Assembly (NCBI GenBank): GCA_910579535.1
Contig: CAJTUR010000032.1
Location: 1 to 14,502 of the forward strand
Origin: an uncultured Bacilli bacterium
Lineage (GTDB): Bacteria > Bacillota_I > Bacilli_A > RF39 > UBA660
Direction: 5' to 3'
DNA length: 14,502 nt
This document shows, in pieces, positions 8,443 through 14,502 of this stretch (positions are counted from its first letter, which is position 1; every line of letters begins with the position of its first letter). The position numbers and the translations under genes are program-made. Below the pieces are notes generated by a model, which made no database searches, had not been told where the DNA came from, and was given only the letters and a program-made list of their open reading frames with translations.

Positions 8443-8470
8443 ATTATATCATTTTATTGAATTATAACAA
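8443..8470 (-). promoter_or_regulatory. Sigma-A-type promoter for the DUF262 pair
   Basis: On the minus strand, TTGTTA (8465-8470) is separated by 16 bases from a consensus TATAAT (8443-8448). The inferred start of transcription is near 8436, leaving a leader of about 15 bases that contains the AAAGGAG site and the ATG at 8420. The -10 is perfect and the -35 matches 4 of 6 bases. Confidence 0.6.
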
Positions 8471-8485
8471 TTAAAACTTATTTGT

Positions 8486-8535
8486 AATCTAAATTTATTT
8501 ATTTATTTATAATATTACTTATAATAATTTAGATT
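8486..8535. repeat. 10-base inverted repeat upstream of the DUF262 promoter
   Basis: AATCTAAATT (8486-8495) and AATTTAGATT (8526-8535) are perfect inverted arms with a 30-base spacer that includes four tandem TTTA units. The right arm covers the stop codon of the truncated glycosylase fragment, and the left arm is 16 bases upstream of the -35. It could be an operator of the DUF262 operon, or it could mark the junction where the glycosylase gene was cut. Confidence 0.45.
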
Positions 8536-8891
8536 TCATTATTTAATATTTTTAGTTCTTTTTCTACCCACTTGTTAAAACAGCATTTTGGTGGCTGTCT
8601 ATCATTTCCCTTTTTATCTTTTTCTGAATAACAATGTGCTATTGCACCAATAAAAAAGTTATCGACATTATAAAATTCTTCGTCACTAATTTGATACCAT
8701 TCTTTTTTTAATGTTTTTCCGCTCATATCGGTAAAGGGTTTGCCACTATTATGAACAGCACTTGAAGGAGCTAGACTTATTTGAACAATTTTTGAGTTTT
8801 CTTGTCCCCAAAATATTGGATGAGGTTCAAACCCAAATTTTTCTTCACAATAGTTACATTTTTCTATCTCTCTTTTTAATTCATTAAACAT
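8529..8891 (-). pseudogene. N-terminal fragment of a uracil-DNA-glycosylase-family protein
   Basis: The fragment is 120 residues, with AGAGGA upstream of ATG 8891. It has the layout of the N-terminal half of UDG-superfamily proteins: C12/C15, F.PHPIFWGQ, then a strand KIVQISLAPSSAVHNSGKPF (33-52) corresponding to the first catalytic loop, followed by FIGAIAHCYS and a cysteine pair CC. Family members are roughly 180-200 residues and end with a second strand pair and an HP motif. Those are absent here: the frame stops at 8529 right after KELKILNNEI, and neither of the other two frames downstream restores homology. It follows the Fe-S-motif gene by 18 bases, so the two were probably one operon. 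Uracil excision in DNA would be the ancestral role. Confidence 0.65.
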
Positions 8892-8909
8892 CTATTTTTT
8901 CCTCTTTTC

Positions 8910-9701
8910 TAACTTCTAATTAAAGAAAATTCACAACCATTTTTATGTAATGGACACTCTTGACATTTTTTAGATGTACAAAATAAACTTCCAATTTCCC
9001 ATAAATACTTATCTATATCACTTGGATTTACTTTTAATTCCTTACTTATTTTTACATAAATATCTAATAATTTCTTAATCTCTTTACTAGATATTTTTTT
9101 GTAGAAAGTATCACTGTCAAGTAACCAATTTCAAGATCACGCCTGTCTATAGGAATACTTTCTATTTTTTCTTTAAAATCACAACTTTCTGAATCAATTC
9201 TAATTAATAGTCCACCTTTTTTTGTCCATAACATTCCATATTTATAATAAATAATTTCAGTTTTTCCCTTATAACTTCTCTCTTTTCTTTTTTACATATT
9301 CTTCTATTTTTCTCGTATAATCTTTTTTTAGATTTTCAACAAATTGCGGTTTAAACTGATCTAGGTATTCTAAAATTAAATCCGCATAGTTTTCAATATT
9401 CTTATCTTTCAATACTTTTGCTAAATATTTATGAATTCCTTTTTGTGTATTCACTCTTTCTAAGTAAAAGGCTAATAAATTTGTACTTCCTATTCTTTCT
9501 TTAGCGGCGGAAACGATAGAATAAAGTTTTTCTCTTGAAACACTATACCTAGGTTTAAAGCCTCCTGATCTTGAAAACATAATTAAAGAACAACCTATAA
9601 AAAGTTTATCCGTTCCATTTTGAGGGAAAGTTTTGTTTGTAAATTCTATTAAACTCGCTTTATTTCCTTTTTCATAATCATCATAAAGTTCGATTTATCA
9701 A
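8910..9701 (-). pseudogene. Frameshifted gene ending in a four-cysteine Fe-S-type motif
   Basis: Three frame segments join into one protein of about 260 residues. Segment one contains YDDYEKGNKASLIEF..., FSRSGGFKPRYSVS and KGIHKYLAKVL (open 9580-9269, extending in frame upstream to about 9695). Segment two, starting near 9285, reads SYKGKTEIIYYKYGMLWTKKGG. Segment three, from about 9125, reads LLDSDTFYKK...DIDKYLWEIGSLFC and ends at TAG 8910-8912. The end has C-x4-C-x2-C-x6-C preceded by LWEIGSLFC, resembling the 4Fe-4S tail of MutY/Nth-type HhH-GPD glycosylases; no HhH motif is visible, so the class is uncertain. The 9285 break sits in an A-rich run and the 9125 break looks like a lost base. 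The start is unclear, perhaps TTG 9701 after AGGTGA. The neighbouring UDG fragment suggests a DNA-repair or base-excision pair. Confidence 0.6.
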
Positions 9702-9721
9702 AACTATCACCTCATTTGCTT

Positions 9722-9897
9722 TTATTTTAATTTTTTATAAAAATCCTCTTGCCAATTTATTCTTTTGCCATTTTTTCTTATATAATTTAATGACCCATAA
9801 CAGTATTCTTTATTACCAAGTATTTCGATTGTCTCTATTTCTTCTAGATTAATGTGCCAGACACATCCTTTAAAGATTGAAATGCTATGAGTTTCAT
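9722..9897 (-). pseudogene. Small unrecognised ORF with an early frameshift
   Basis: ATG 9897 follows AAGGAAAGGA, but its frame stops after 17 codons. If one A is restored in the AAA at codon 2, a 58-residue protein appears: it begins MKTHSISIFKGCVWHINL, continues EEIETIEILG and EYCYGSLNYIRKNGKRINW, and ends at TAA 9722-9724. The recovered frame has two TGG Trp codons, a normal amino-acid mix, and a stop just in front of the next gene's AGGTGA site, which argues that it was a real gene in the same transcript. I do not recognise the family. Confidence 0.45.
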
Positions 9898-9955
9898 TTT
9901 TTTAGTTCCTTTCCTTGTATTCATTATAGCATGAATCCTTTATATTCTAAAGCCA

Positions 9956-9990
9956 AAGAAAAAAACAAATCTTCAAAAAGAAATGTTTTT
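9956..9990 (-). terminator. Intrinsic terminator of the ECF sigma operon
   Basis: On the minus strand, directly after the stop codon, arms at 9978-9988 and 9963-9973 pair at 9 of 11 positions (two T-T mismatches) around a 4-base loop, followed by seven T residues (9959-9965). It is weak in G-C but well placed. Confidence 0.55.
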
Positions 9991-11039
9991 TAGTTAAAGT
10001 TTTCTATATCTGTAATTTGAGTGGCAAAGTAAGGAAGTGTTTTATTTTCTTCTTTAAAAAATAGTGTAAATTCATCATTAAAATGCATTTTTCTCGAACT
10101 GGTTTCATGCCCACTAAAATTCTTGATCCCCATGCCCGCTTCACTTTTTATTTTGCCCCCTCTTTCATTTAATTCGAATGATACAGTTTGGAGAGCTTTA
10201 TCAATATAGTATCCTTCCCCACTTTGGGAATAAAAATCTTTATGTTCTAATTCTTTAAATTCCTTTTTTATTTTTAAATTTAGATAAGGAATTTTTAAGG
10301 AATCTCCTTTTAAAAATGATTTTTTTTCTTTATATTTTTCACTTTTTTGTTGAATTTCTTTATATATTTCGAGAAAACTTTCTTTATTGATTCCTCGACT
10401 TAGAATAATTTCTTCTTTTTCTTTTGTTTTAAGGCTTATGGCAAAATTTTCCTCATTCTTGTAATAAAGAATCTGTACGTTTTCATAAACCGTTTCACTA
10501 GTAGAATCATCAATTCCAAAGTAAGACACATTCTTAGTTGTTTTAAAGTTTTCTTTTTTTAATTTGGTAAATTCTTTTTCAAAAGAAAATTCTTTTTTTA
10601 ACATTGTATATAAAAAATAATCATCACTATCTTTTTCTGTCCATTCAAAATTGTTTAATATGTCACTCGTTTCTTGAAATTTCTTTTTTAAATCTTTTTC
10701 TATTTGTTTTTTTAAAGCATAAGTAGGATGGCCTAAAACTTTATAATAACTTTCTTCTTTTAGTTGGTCACTTGTAAATGTTCCCTTATTTAAATTTTCT
10801 ACAATTTCGAGTTGCGGCGTAAATTCAATATCTTTTTTTATAATCTCCGTTTTTAAATCGTTCCATATTAAATTAAATGTTCCACACCAAAGGGAATTTT
10901 TTGTTATTTTGTCTTCTAAAGATAGGACAACCTCTATTGCACTCTCTTGGTATTTTTCTTCTTTTATTTTTAATGTTTTATAAGTCACTCCTCCTACTAA
11001 TATAAGTGAAAGTAAACTTAAAATTATTTTCTTTTGCAT
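9990..11039 (-). CDS. Membrane-anchored serpin-like protein
   Basis: The product is 349 residues with an N-terminal hydrophobic segment (about 4-20) that should act as a signal anchor or uncleaved signal peptide; there is no lipobox Cys. The exported part is Lys/Glu-rich. The middle has a YYKNEENFAISLKTK strand pair and a GDSLKIPYLNLKIKKEF stretch. The C-terminal third has the order seen in serpins: a strand with VSFELNERGG (286-295), a hinge-like KIKSEAG (296-302), a loop of about 15 residues, then FNDEFTLFFKEENKTLPYFA (320-339), matching the serpin pattern of a Phe-rich strand, turn and final strand. The usual Ala-rich hinge is poorly conserved, so inhibitory activity is doubtful. Serpin-like is inference from layout only. 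It is the last gene of the sigma operon, 6 bases after its neighbour. Confidence 0.6.
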   Translation of the reverse strand: MQKKIILSLLSLILVGGVTYKTLKIKEEKYQESAIEVVLSLEDKITKNSLWCGTFNLIWNDLKTEIIKKDIEFTPQLEIVENLNKGTFTSDQLKEESYYKVLGHPTYALKKQIEKDLKKKFQETSDILNNFEWTEKDSDDYFLYTMLKKEFSFEKEFTKLKKENFKTTKNVSYFGIDDSTSETVYENVQILYYKNEENFAISLKTKEKEEIILSRGINKESFLEIYKEIQQKSEKYKEKKSFLKGDSLKIPYLNLKIKKEFKELEHKDFYSQSGEGYYIDKALQTVSFELNERGGKIKSEAGMGIKNFSGHETSSRKMHFNDEFTLFFKEENKTLPYFATQITDIENFN

Positions 11040-11045
11040 TTGTTA

Positions 11046-11423
11046 TTACTCCTCACTAATAAATTCATACCATGTGTCATTCACCAGAACTTCTATTTGA
11101 TTTTGGTTTGAATATAAATATTTAATACTTCCAGAGAAATTAGCCGTATTGTTTTCTGTTGGGACTTCACTTTCGGAGACAACATTTTCAATAGATAACC
11201 AACCCGTTCCACAGGTGGGTTTAATACGACTTTCTCCTACTAAACGGTAAATTTTATCGTTTACTTTTATCATCCATCCTTTTTTTGACTCTTTTTCATC
11301 CATCTTTTTTTCTCCTGAAAATTTTTCTTTTTGTTCATAAGTCTCTTGATAAATTTTTCGAGGAATGTTGAGAATAAATCCAAAAATTAAACTTAATAAT
11401 ACTACCTTTTTTATCTTTTTCAT
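11046..11423 (-). CDS. Small membrane-anchored protein of the sigma operon
   Basis: The product is 125 residues: a basic N-terminus, one hydrophobic segment (about 8-22), a charged linker to residue 47, then a compact extracellular domain. The domain begins GWMIKVNDKIYRL, has CGTGWLSIENVV in the centre and NQIEVLVNDTWYEF at the end. As I recall it, a domain with the same order (V-N-x-K-x-Y, a Cys-Gly turn, I-x-V-x-x-N-x-x-W) occurs at the end of several Firmicutes sigma- or anti-sigma-associated membrane proteins, with no known activity. The gene lies between the anti-sigma candidate and the serpin-like gene, with gaps of 13 and 6 bases, so it belongs to the same transcript. A role in sensing or in controlling the anti-sigma factor is inference. 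Confidence 0.65.
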   Translation of the reverse strand: MKKIKKVVLLSLIFGFILNIPRKIYQETYEQKEKFSGEKKMDEKESKKGWMIKVNDKIYRLVGESRIKPTCGTGWLSIENVVSESEVPTENNTANFSGSIKYLYSNQNQIEVLVNDTWYEFISEE

Positions 11424-11436
11424 TTGGAATGCCTTT

Positions 11437-12066
11437 CTAAATAGACTTTAAGAAAGATTCTATTTCTTCTTCGGTGATGTTTATGGTTTTCATTTGAACA
11501 TATTTATTTTTATAGTTAAATTCAATCATGATGATTTCGTTTTCCTGTGTTTTTTTGTATTTTCTTTCCTCTAGGATTTGATTTAAATTTTCTTCCTTTT
11601 TCATGATTACAAAAGTTATCTGACGACTTTCATCTTTAGAAGTAAAAGTTTTTCGATACCCCACTAATTTTTTTTTGTCTTTTTCTAACACATAGAGATT
11701 TTGATTTTTTGTTTTGATAAGATCTATGGGGATTTTTTCGACTTTAAAGGGCAATTTAAGTTCTTCTTTCGTTTCAATGGCTTCGTAACTACTGTCTTTT
11801 TGAGAATTTGAATAATTATTTTCTCCACTATTTTGTCCGTTATTTTCTTGTAATTTAAAGAATTGATTTGTGTTTTTTGAATTTTTATAGTTTGATTCTA
11901 TTTTTAGAGAGAAAAATAAAAAGAGACAAACACTTATTGGAAGAAGCAACCATTCACCAAACTTTTTTAGAGAGTTGGATTTTTTTTCTTCGATTATTTT
12001 TTTGAGTATTGCTTCATTGTTTATTTTTTCTTTTAATATATTTGGAATAGTATCTTTTTTATTCAT
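11437..12066 (-). CDS. Single-pass membrane anti-sigma factor candidate
   Basis: The product is 209 residues. Residues 1-38 are cytoplasmic, mostly helical and charged, followed by a transmembrane helix WLLLPISVCLFLFFS (39-53), an Asn/Ser/Gln-rich linker (about 58-88), and an extracellular domain of 120 residues with a VGYRKTF...QITFVIMKK strand region and a final ITEEEIESFLKSI helix, reminiscent of DUF4367-type extracellular domains. Its ATG lies inside the last codons of the sigma gene (8-base overlap), the classical arrangement for an ECF sigma factor and its membrane antagonist. There is no zinc-binding HxxxCxxC motif, so it is not a ZAS-type anti-sigma. The function is inferred mainly from topology and position. 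Confidence 0.65.
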   Translation of the reverse strand: MNKKDTIPNILKEKINNEAILKKIIEEKKSNSLKKFGEWLLLPISVCLFLFFSLKIESNYKNSKNTNQFFKLQENNGQNSGENNYSNSQKDSSYEAIETKEELKLPFKVEKIPIDLIKTKNQNLYVLEKDKKKLVGYRKTFTSKDESRQITFVIMKKEENLNQILEERKYKKTQENEIIMIEFNYKNKYVQMKTINITEEEIESFLKSI

Positions 12067-12571
12067 TTAAATCCTCCTTTACTTTTAATTCTTTTAAGGT
12101 GCGATAAAGATAGTGTTTTACATTTGATTCGGTTAATTGTAAGGTTTTAGCAATTTCTTTTAGTGTCATAGAAAGAACAAAATAGAAATAGAAAATTTGA
12201 AAAATAAGAATATTTTTCTTTTTTAAATAGTTCCATACATATTCCGTATCGTATTTTAAAGAAACTAATTTTTCTAAATCTTGCTCGTCTGGATAAGTAG
12301 AGATATCGTTTTCTTCCTCTAAATTTTCCGTTTTATTTTTATAACGAAAACGATAATAGTCTTTTATTTTATGTTTAGCAATTCCTAGGAGATAAGTTTT
12401 GGTGATTTCTTTTTGCTTTTTTAGTACTTTAAAAGCATTTAAATAAATAATTTGAAGCAAGTCTTCAACGTCATCACAACTTTTCACATGACAAACGACG
12501 TATTTACTTATTTCTTTGTAGGTTTCTTTATAAAAAATTTCAAATTTTTCCCGGATTTCTTCACTCACCAT
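12059..12571 (-). CDS. ECF-type sigma-70 family RNA polymerase sigma factor
   Basis: The product is 170 residues, the normal length for group IV sigma factors. Region 2 runs from about residue 10 to 75, with DDVEDLLQIIYLNAF (33-47), the core-binding and -10 recognition helix, and KTYLLGIAKHKIKDYYR. Region 4 is LKEIAKTLQLTESNVKHYLYRTLKEL (137-162), the -35-binding helix-turn-helix. A linker of about 40 acidic residues separates them. The start is supported by GAGGTGA 6 bases upstream of ATG 12571. It heads a four-gene operon with a membrane anti-sigma candidate and two exported proteins, so it probably switches on its own operon when the antagonist is inactivated by an envelope signal. Confidence 0.92.
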   Translation of the reverse strand: MVSEEIREKFEIFYKETYKEISKYVVCHVKSCDDVEDLLQIIYLNAFKVLKKQKEITKTYLLGIAKHKIKDYYRFRYKNKTENLEEENDISTYPDEQDLEKLVSLKYDTEYVWNYLKKKNILIFQIFYFYFVLSMTLKEIAKTLQLTESNVKHYLYRTLKELKVKEDLNE

Positions 12572-12593
12572 TTTTACTCACCTCACTTTATTC

Positions 12594-12619
12594 ATCGTTT
12601 TATTTTAAAAAAAAGTTCC
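12594..12619 (-). promoter_or_regulatory. ECF-type promoter in front of the sigma operon
   Basis: On the minus strand GGAAC (12615-12619) is followed after 17 bases by CGAT (12594-12597). GGAAC is the common -35 of ECF sigma promoters, and CG-containing -10 elements are typical. The spacer is a T-run followed by an A-rich stretch, a frequent ECF feature. Transcription would start near 12587, just before the Shine-Dalgarno at 12578-12584, giving a very short leader. This suggests autoregulation. I see no second good copy in the window. Confidence 0.6.
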
Positions 12620-12638
12620 ACTATTTTTTAGTTTTATT

Positions 12639-12661
12639 AAAAAAAAGTCTCTATAAGACTT
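12639..12661 (-). terminator. Intrinsic terminator after the amidohydrolase operon
   Basis: On the minus strand AAGTCT (12656-12661), loop TATAG, then AGACTT (12645-12650) running into a T-tract (to 12639), starting 19 bases after the TAA of the amidohydrolase-family gene. It is the clearest terminator in the window and separates this operon from the ECF sigma promoter immediately downstream. Confidence 0.75.
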
Positions 12662-12680
12662 CATTCAATTTTTTCTAGAT

Positions 12681-13598
12681 TTAATAAGAAGTGGTGCGGG
12701 TTAAGTGATAGGGTTTGTAACTTTTTGTTTTGTCTTGCCCTTTACTCCAAATAAAATCATTAATATCAATTCTGGCTATTGTGCCGTTCATTTTTTCATA
12801 AATCGTATTTATGACACTAAGCATACTTGCTCTAATCTCTACTTCGTATTCGCTATTTTCAGGAATTTCAATTTTGTTGACGATTTTATTTTCTAGTTCT
12901 TTATTGTATTCTAATATACTCAAACCATGCATAACTTGAGGAATTTTATAATCCGCACATCCAATTAGATTTGAATAATCTTTTTTATTCAGATATTTAT
13001 TTGGAATCATTGTTCCTTTATAGGGCGTATTGATTTCTACTTGAAAGCCAAAAGATTCAAAATGTTCGATCGTTATTCTTTTTAATTGCTCATTCGTGTA
13101 ATTTTCATCTATTCCTATACAAATATCTGGAGAGACTGTTATGCTAAATAATTTATAAACCATTTCATCTGAAAAACTATGAAAATCAATTAAGATACAT
13201 TTATTTTGCTTTTTTAATATTTCTGTCACCTTTTTATCTAATTTATTATGATGTTTTAAATAATAAGATTTTAGGACTTTTCTTCTATATTTTTTATTAG
13301 GTTTTGTTATTTCATTTTCACAATCTCTACTATAAATAACGCCCATTCCCTTTTTTGCCATTTCTTCTTTTTTGTCTTCTTTAAATTTTTCAACATCACA
13401 AAAAATTCTTGAATACTTAAAAATAAGTTTCGGATACGATTTAGGAATCAATTGATCTGTTAAATAATCGCTTAAAAATAAATTCGTTTTTTCTATATAA
13501 TTTTTATCTTTTATACAAATGGTAGAAAAGATTTTGGGAAGTTTTAAAGACGCATGAGGAATATGAAATAAAATATAGGGTTTTCCTTTTAATTCCAT
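12681..13598 (-). CDS. N-formylglutamate amidohydrolase-family protein
   Basis: The product is 305 residues, within the usual range for the family. Conserved blocks are FHIPHAS (11-17), SRIFCDVEKF, GMGVIYSRDCE, the ILIDFHSF block with D138 and H140, DICIGIDENYTNEQL, and CADYKIPQVMHGLSILEYNKEL. The family hydrolyses N-formyl-L-glutamate to formate and glutamate with a metal-peptidase-like fold and is best known from histidine degradation. No hut gene is nearby, so the substrate may be another N-acyl or formyl amino acid. The ATG overlaps the stop of the DUF5680 gene in a TAATG, indicating translational coupling. A strong terminator follows. Confidence 0.85.
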   Translation of the reverse strand: MELKGKPYILFHIPHASLKLPKIFSTICIKDKNYIEKTNLFLSDYLTDQLIPKSYPKLIFKYSRIFCDVEKFKEDKKEEMAKKGMGVIYSRDCENEITKPNKKYRRKVLKSYYLKHHNKLDKKVTEILKKQNKCILIDFHSFSDEMVYKLFSITVSPDICIGIDENYTNEQLKRITIEHFESFGFQVEINTPYKGTMIPNKYLNKKDYSNLIGCADYKIPQVMHGLSILEYNKELENKIVNKIEIPENSEYEVEIRASMLSVINTIYEKMNGTIARIDINDFIWSKGQDKTKSYKPYHLTRTTSY

Positions 13599-14059
13599 TA
13601 TTTTTTGATTAATCCTCCACTACATTTTAAGACATAGATTTTTTTATCGTTTTTATAAATGGTTTCTGTGCCATTAAAATAAGATAAATCTCCTTCTACT
13701 TCAAATGTGTATTTGTATTCTTCATTTATCCACTCTTTTGGTCCTCTTACAGGAATGGTGTTATCGCTTCCTACTTGCATTAAAGCGGGTCTTAGGGCTT
13801 TATCCATGGCTTCTTCACTTAATGTTTCATCTAAAGTTACTCCATAATAATTCATTCCCCAATAGATTTCTTTGTCTTTATAAATGACTTCTTCTCCGAT
13901 AAAATTGGTTCCTCCAAAATAGGTATCATGATAAATCATATTTTCTTTTTGATATTCATAATCGTTAGAGTTTAATCGCGTACTTTCTGATTTTCTCGCG
14001 TTTCCATTTGCATAAGTTTGTTTTTTTGCTTCAATTAAAAATTCTTCTATCTTTTTCAT
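13598..14059 (-). CDS. DUF5680-domain protein
   Basis: The product is 153 residues from ATG 14059, chosen over the ATG at 14089 because AAAGGAGAG lies just upstream and the upstream ATG overlaps the preceding gene. The recognisable sequence is FLIEAKKQTYANG, YHDTYFGGTNFIGEE, YKDKEIYWGMNYYG, LRPALMQV, and a closing VLKCSGGLI. This is the small DUF5680 protein common in Firmicutes, of unknown function, often beside DNA-binding or acetyltransferase genes. The YANGN, FGG and GMNYYG blocks are intact. It is 11 bases after the glycosylase-family fragment and coupled to the amidohydrolase-family gene. Confidence 0.85.
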   Translation of the reverse strand: MKKIEEFLIEAKKQTYANGNARKSESTRLNSNDYEYQKENMIYHDTYFGGTNFIGEEVIYKDKEIYWGMNYYGVTLDETLSEEAMDKALRPALMQVGSDNTIPVRGPKEWINEEYKYTFEVEGDLSYFNGTETIYKNDKKIYVLKCSGGLIKK

Positions 14060-14070
14060 TTTCTCTCCTT

Positions 14071-14454
14071 TTATTTTATATATTCCCATATTTTGCTGTA
14101 CTGTTTTAATTGGTCTGTTTTTTTTATTTGAGCAACAGGATGGTATAAAGGTATTATAACATAATGCTCTACTTTTATTATAGGGATGGTTTTAATACTT
14201 TCTTTTAAATTTTTTTCTATTTTAAAATTAAATATTTTAGACAAGGCAAGTAAAGGATAATAGCCTAAAGGAGCTAGAACAATTGGTTTTACTATATCTA
14301 TTTGTATTTTTAAAAATTCACAACAGTCAAACGTTGATTGTTTTAAATTTATATTGTTGCCTCGATAGTTTACGCCTTGTCTTGCACATAGGATTGCATT
14401 GGTTATATAAGCCTTTTGTAATGTATATTTTCCATTTGAAGAAAGTTTTATAAA
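14071..14454 (-). pseudogene. C-terminal part of a uracil-DNA-glycosylase-family protein, 5' end missing
   Basis: An open frame of 127 residues ends at TAA 14071-14073. It contains KAYITNAILCARQG, YRGNN, a DCCEF helix, IVKPIVLAPLGYYPLLAL and IIPLYHPVAQ. These fit the second half of UDG-superfamily enzymes: the central strand followed by a helix, and the HP motif of the DNA-intercalating loop. There is no start codon: in-frame TAG 14455-14457 lies right at the hairpin sequence of the window edge. The N-terminal half, with the first catalytic loop, is therefore missing, either by insertion of the edge element or because the gene continues beyond a repeat. It is a different gene from the fragment at 8529-8891, since the two overlap in family coordinates. 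Confidence 0.7.
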
Positions 14455-14502
14455 CTACAACCCGCCGCAAGCAACGGGGTTTTAATCGGAATCACTCAGT
14501 AA
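14455..14502. repeat. Hairpin sequence at the right edge, possible IS200/IS605-type end
   Basis: Positions 14461-14468 and 14471-14478 form a stem around AA: CCCGCCGC / GCAACGGG, with two C-A mismatches that become G-U pairs in a minus-strand transcript. Flanking AA / TT extend it past a bulged G. The segment is much richer in G and C than its surroundings and starts exactly where the glycosylase-family frame ends. Compact palindromes like this are typical of IS200/IS605 ends and of the RNAs copied from them. No transposase or TnpB is present, so the assignment is tentative. Confidence 0.45.

Noticed and set aside
8494..8512. CRISPR or other repeat array suggested by tandem TTTA units
   Set aside because: Only four 4-base units with no spacers; it is a simple AT repeat. 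No CRISPR-like array or cas gene was seen anywhere in the window.
8529..14454. The two glycosylase-family fragments as halves of one gene separated by an insertion
   Set aside because: They overlap over the middle of the family (both cover the strand before the CC motif) and differ there in sequence, and the order on the strand is right but the content is not complementary.
1..14502. UGA read as tryptophan (genetic code 4) as the explanation for broken genes
   Set aside because: The two DUF262 proteins alone use more than twenty TGG Trp codons without any in-frame TGA, and most breaks in decayed genes are frameshifts or TAA. Code 4 would repair only two positions, both in the RhuM remnant.

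Overview
The window is very AT-rich, and every gene that can be supported lies on the minus strand, with Firmicutes-style Shine-Dalgarno sites (AGGAGG, GAGGTG, GGAG) and stops that are only TAA or TAG. Tryptophan in the intact genes is always TGG, so the standard bacterial code applies. The family mix (RhuM, DUF6870, DUF5680, a small ECF sigma operon) fits a low-GC Firmicute, perhaps a gut Bacilli, Erysipelotrichia or Clostridia lineage. This is inference; there is no rRNA or core phylogenetic marker.

Positions 1 to about 9900 look like an accessory/defence island in partial decay. From left to right (reverse of transcription) it holds a DUF6870 gene cut at its 3' end by a hairpin sequence; a RhuM-family gene with a one-base frameshift; an OLD-like AAA ATPase-TOPRIM nuclease gene; a second, heavily decayed RhuM copy; a translationally coupled pair of DUF262 proteins, of which only the first carries the DUF1524 HNH nuclease domain; an N-terminal fragment of a uracil-DNA-glycosylase-family protein; a frameshifted gene ending in a four-cysteine Fe-S-type motif; and a small frameshifted ORF. 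The most functional-looking parts are the OLD-like nuclease and the DUF262 pair, which resembles GmrSD/SspE-type modification-dependent or phage-triggered restriction but has an unusual asymmetric two-gene form.

Positions 9956 to 12620 are a self-contained ECF sigma operon: sigma factor, single-pass membrane anti-sigma candidate overlapping it by 8 bases, a small membrane-anchored protein, and a membrane-anchored protein whose C-terminal third has the layout of a serpin reactive loop. A GGAAC-N17-CGAT promoter lies directly in front of the sigma gene, and an imperfect hairpin plus T-tract ends the operon. The likely role is an autoregulated envelope response.

Positions 12640 to 14454 are a second operon: a 5'-truncated uracil-DNA-glycosylase-family gene, a DUF5680 gene, and an N-formylglutamate amidohydrolase-family gene joined by a TAATG overlap, closed by a clear intrinsic terminator. 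Both window ends (1-48 and about 14455-14502) are hairpin sequences that replace the missing parts of the adjacent genes, as expected if mobile-element ends or dispersed repeats bound this segment.
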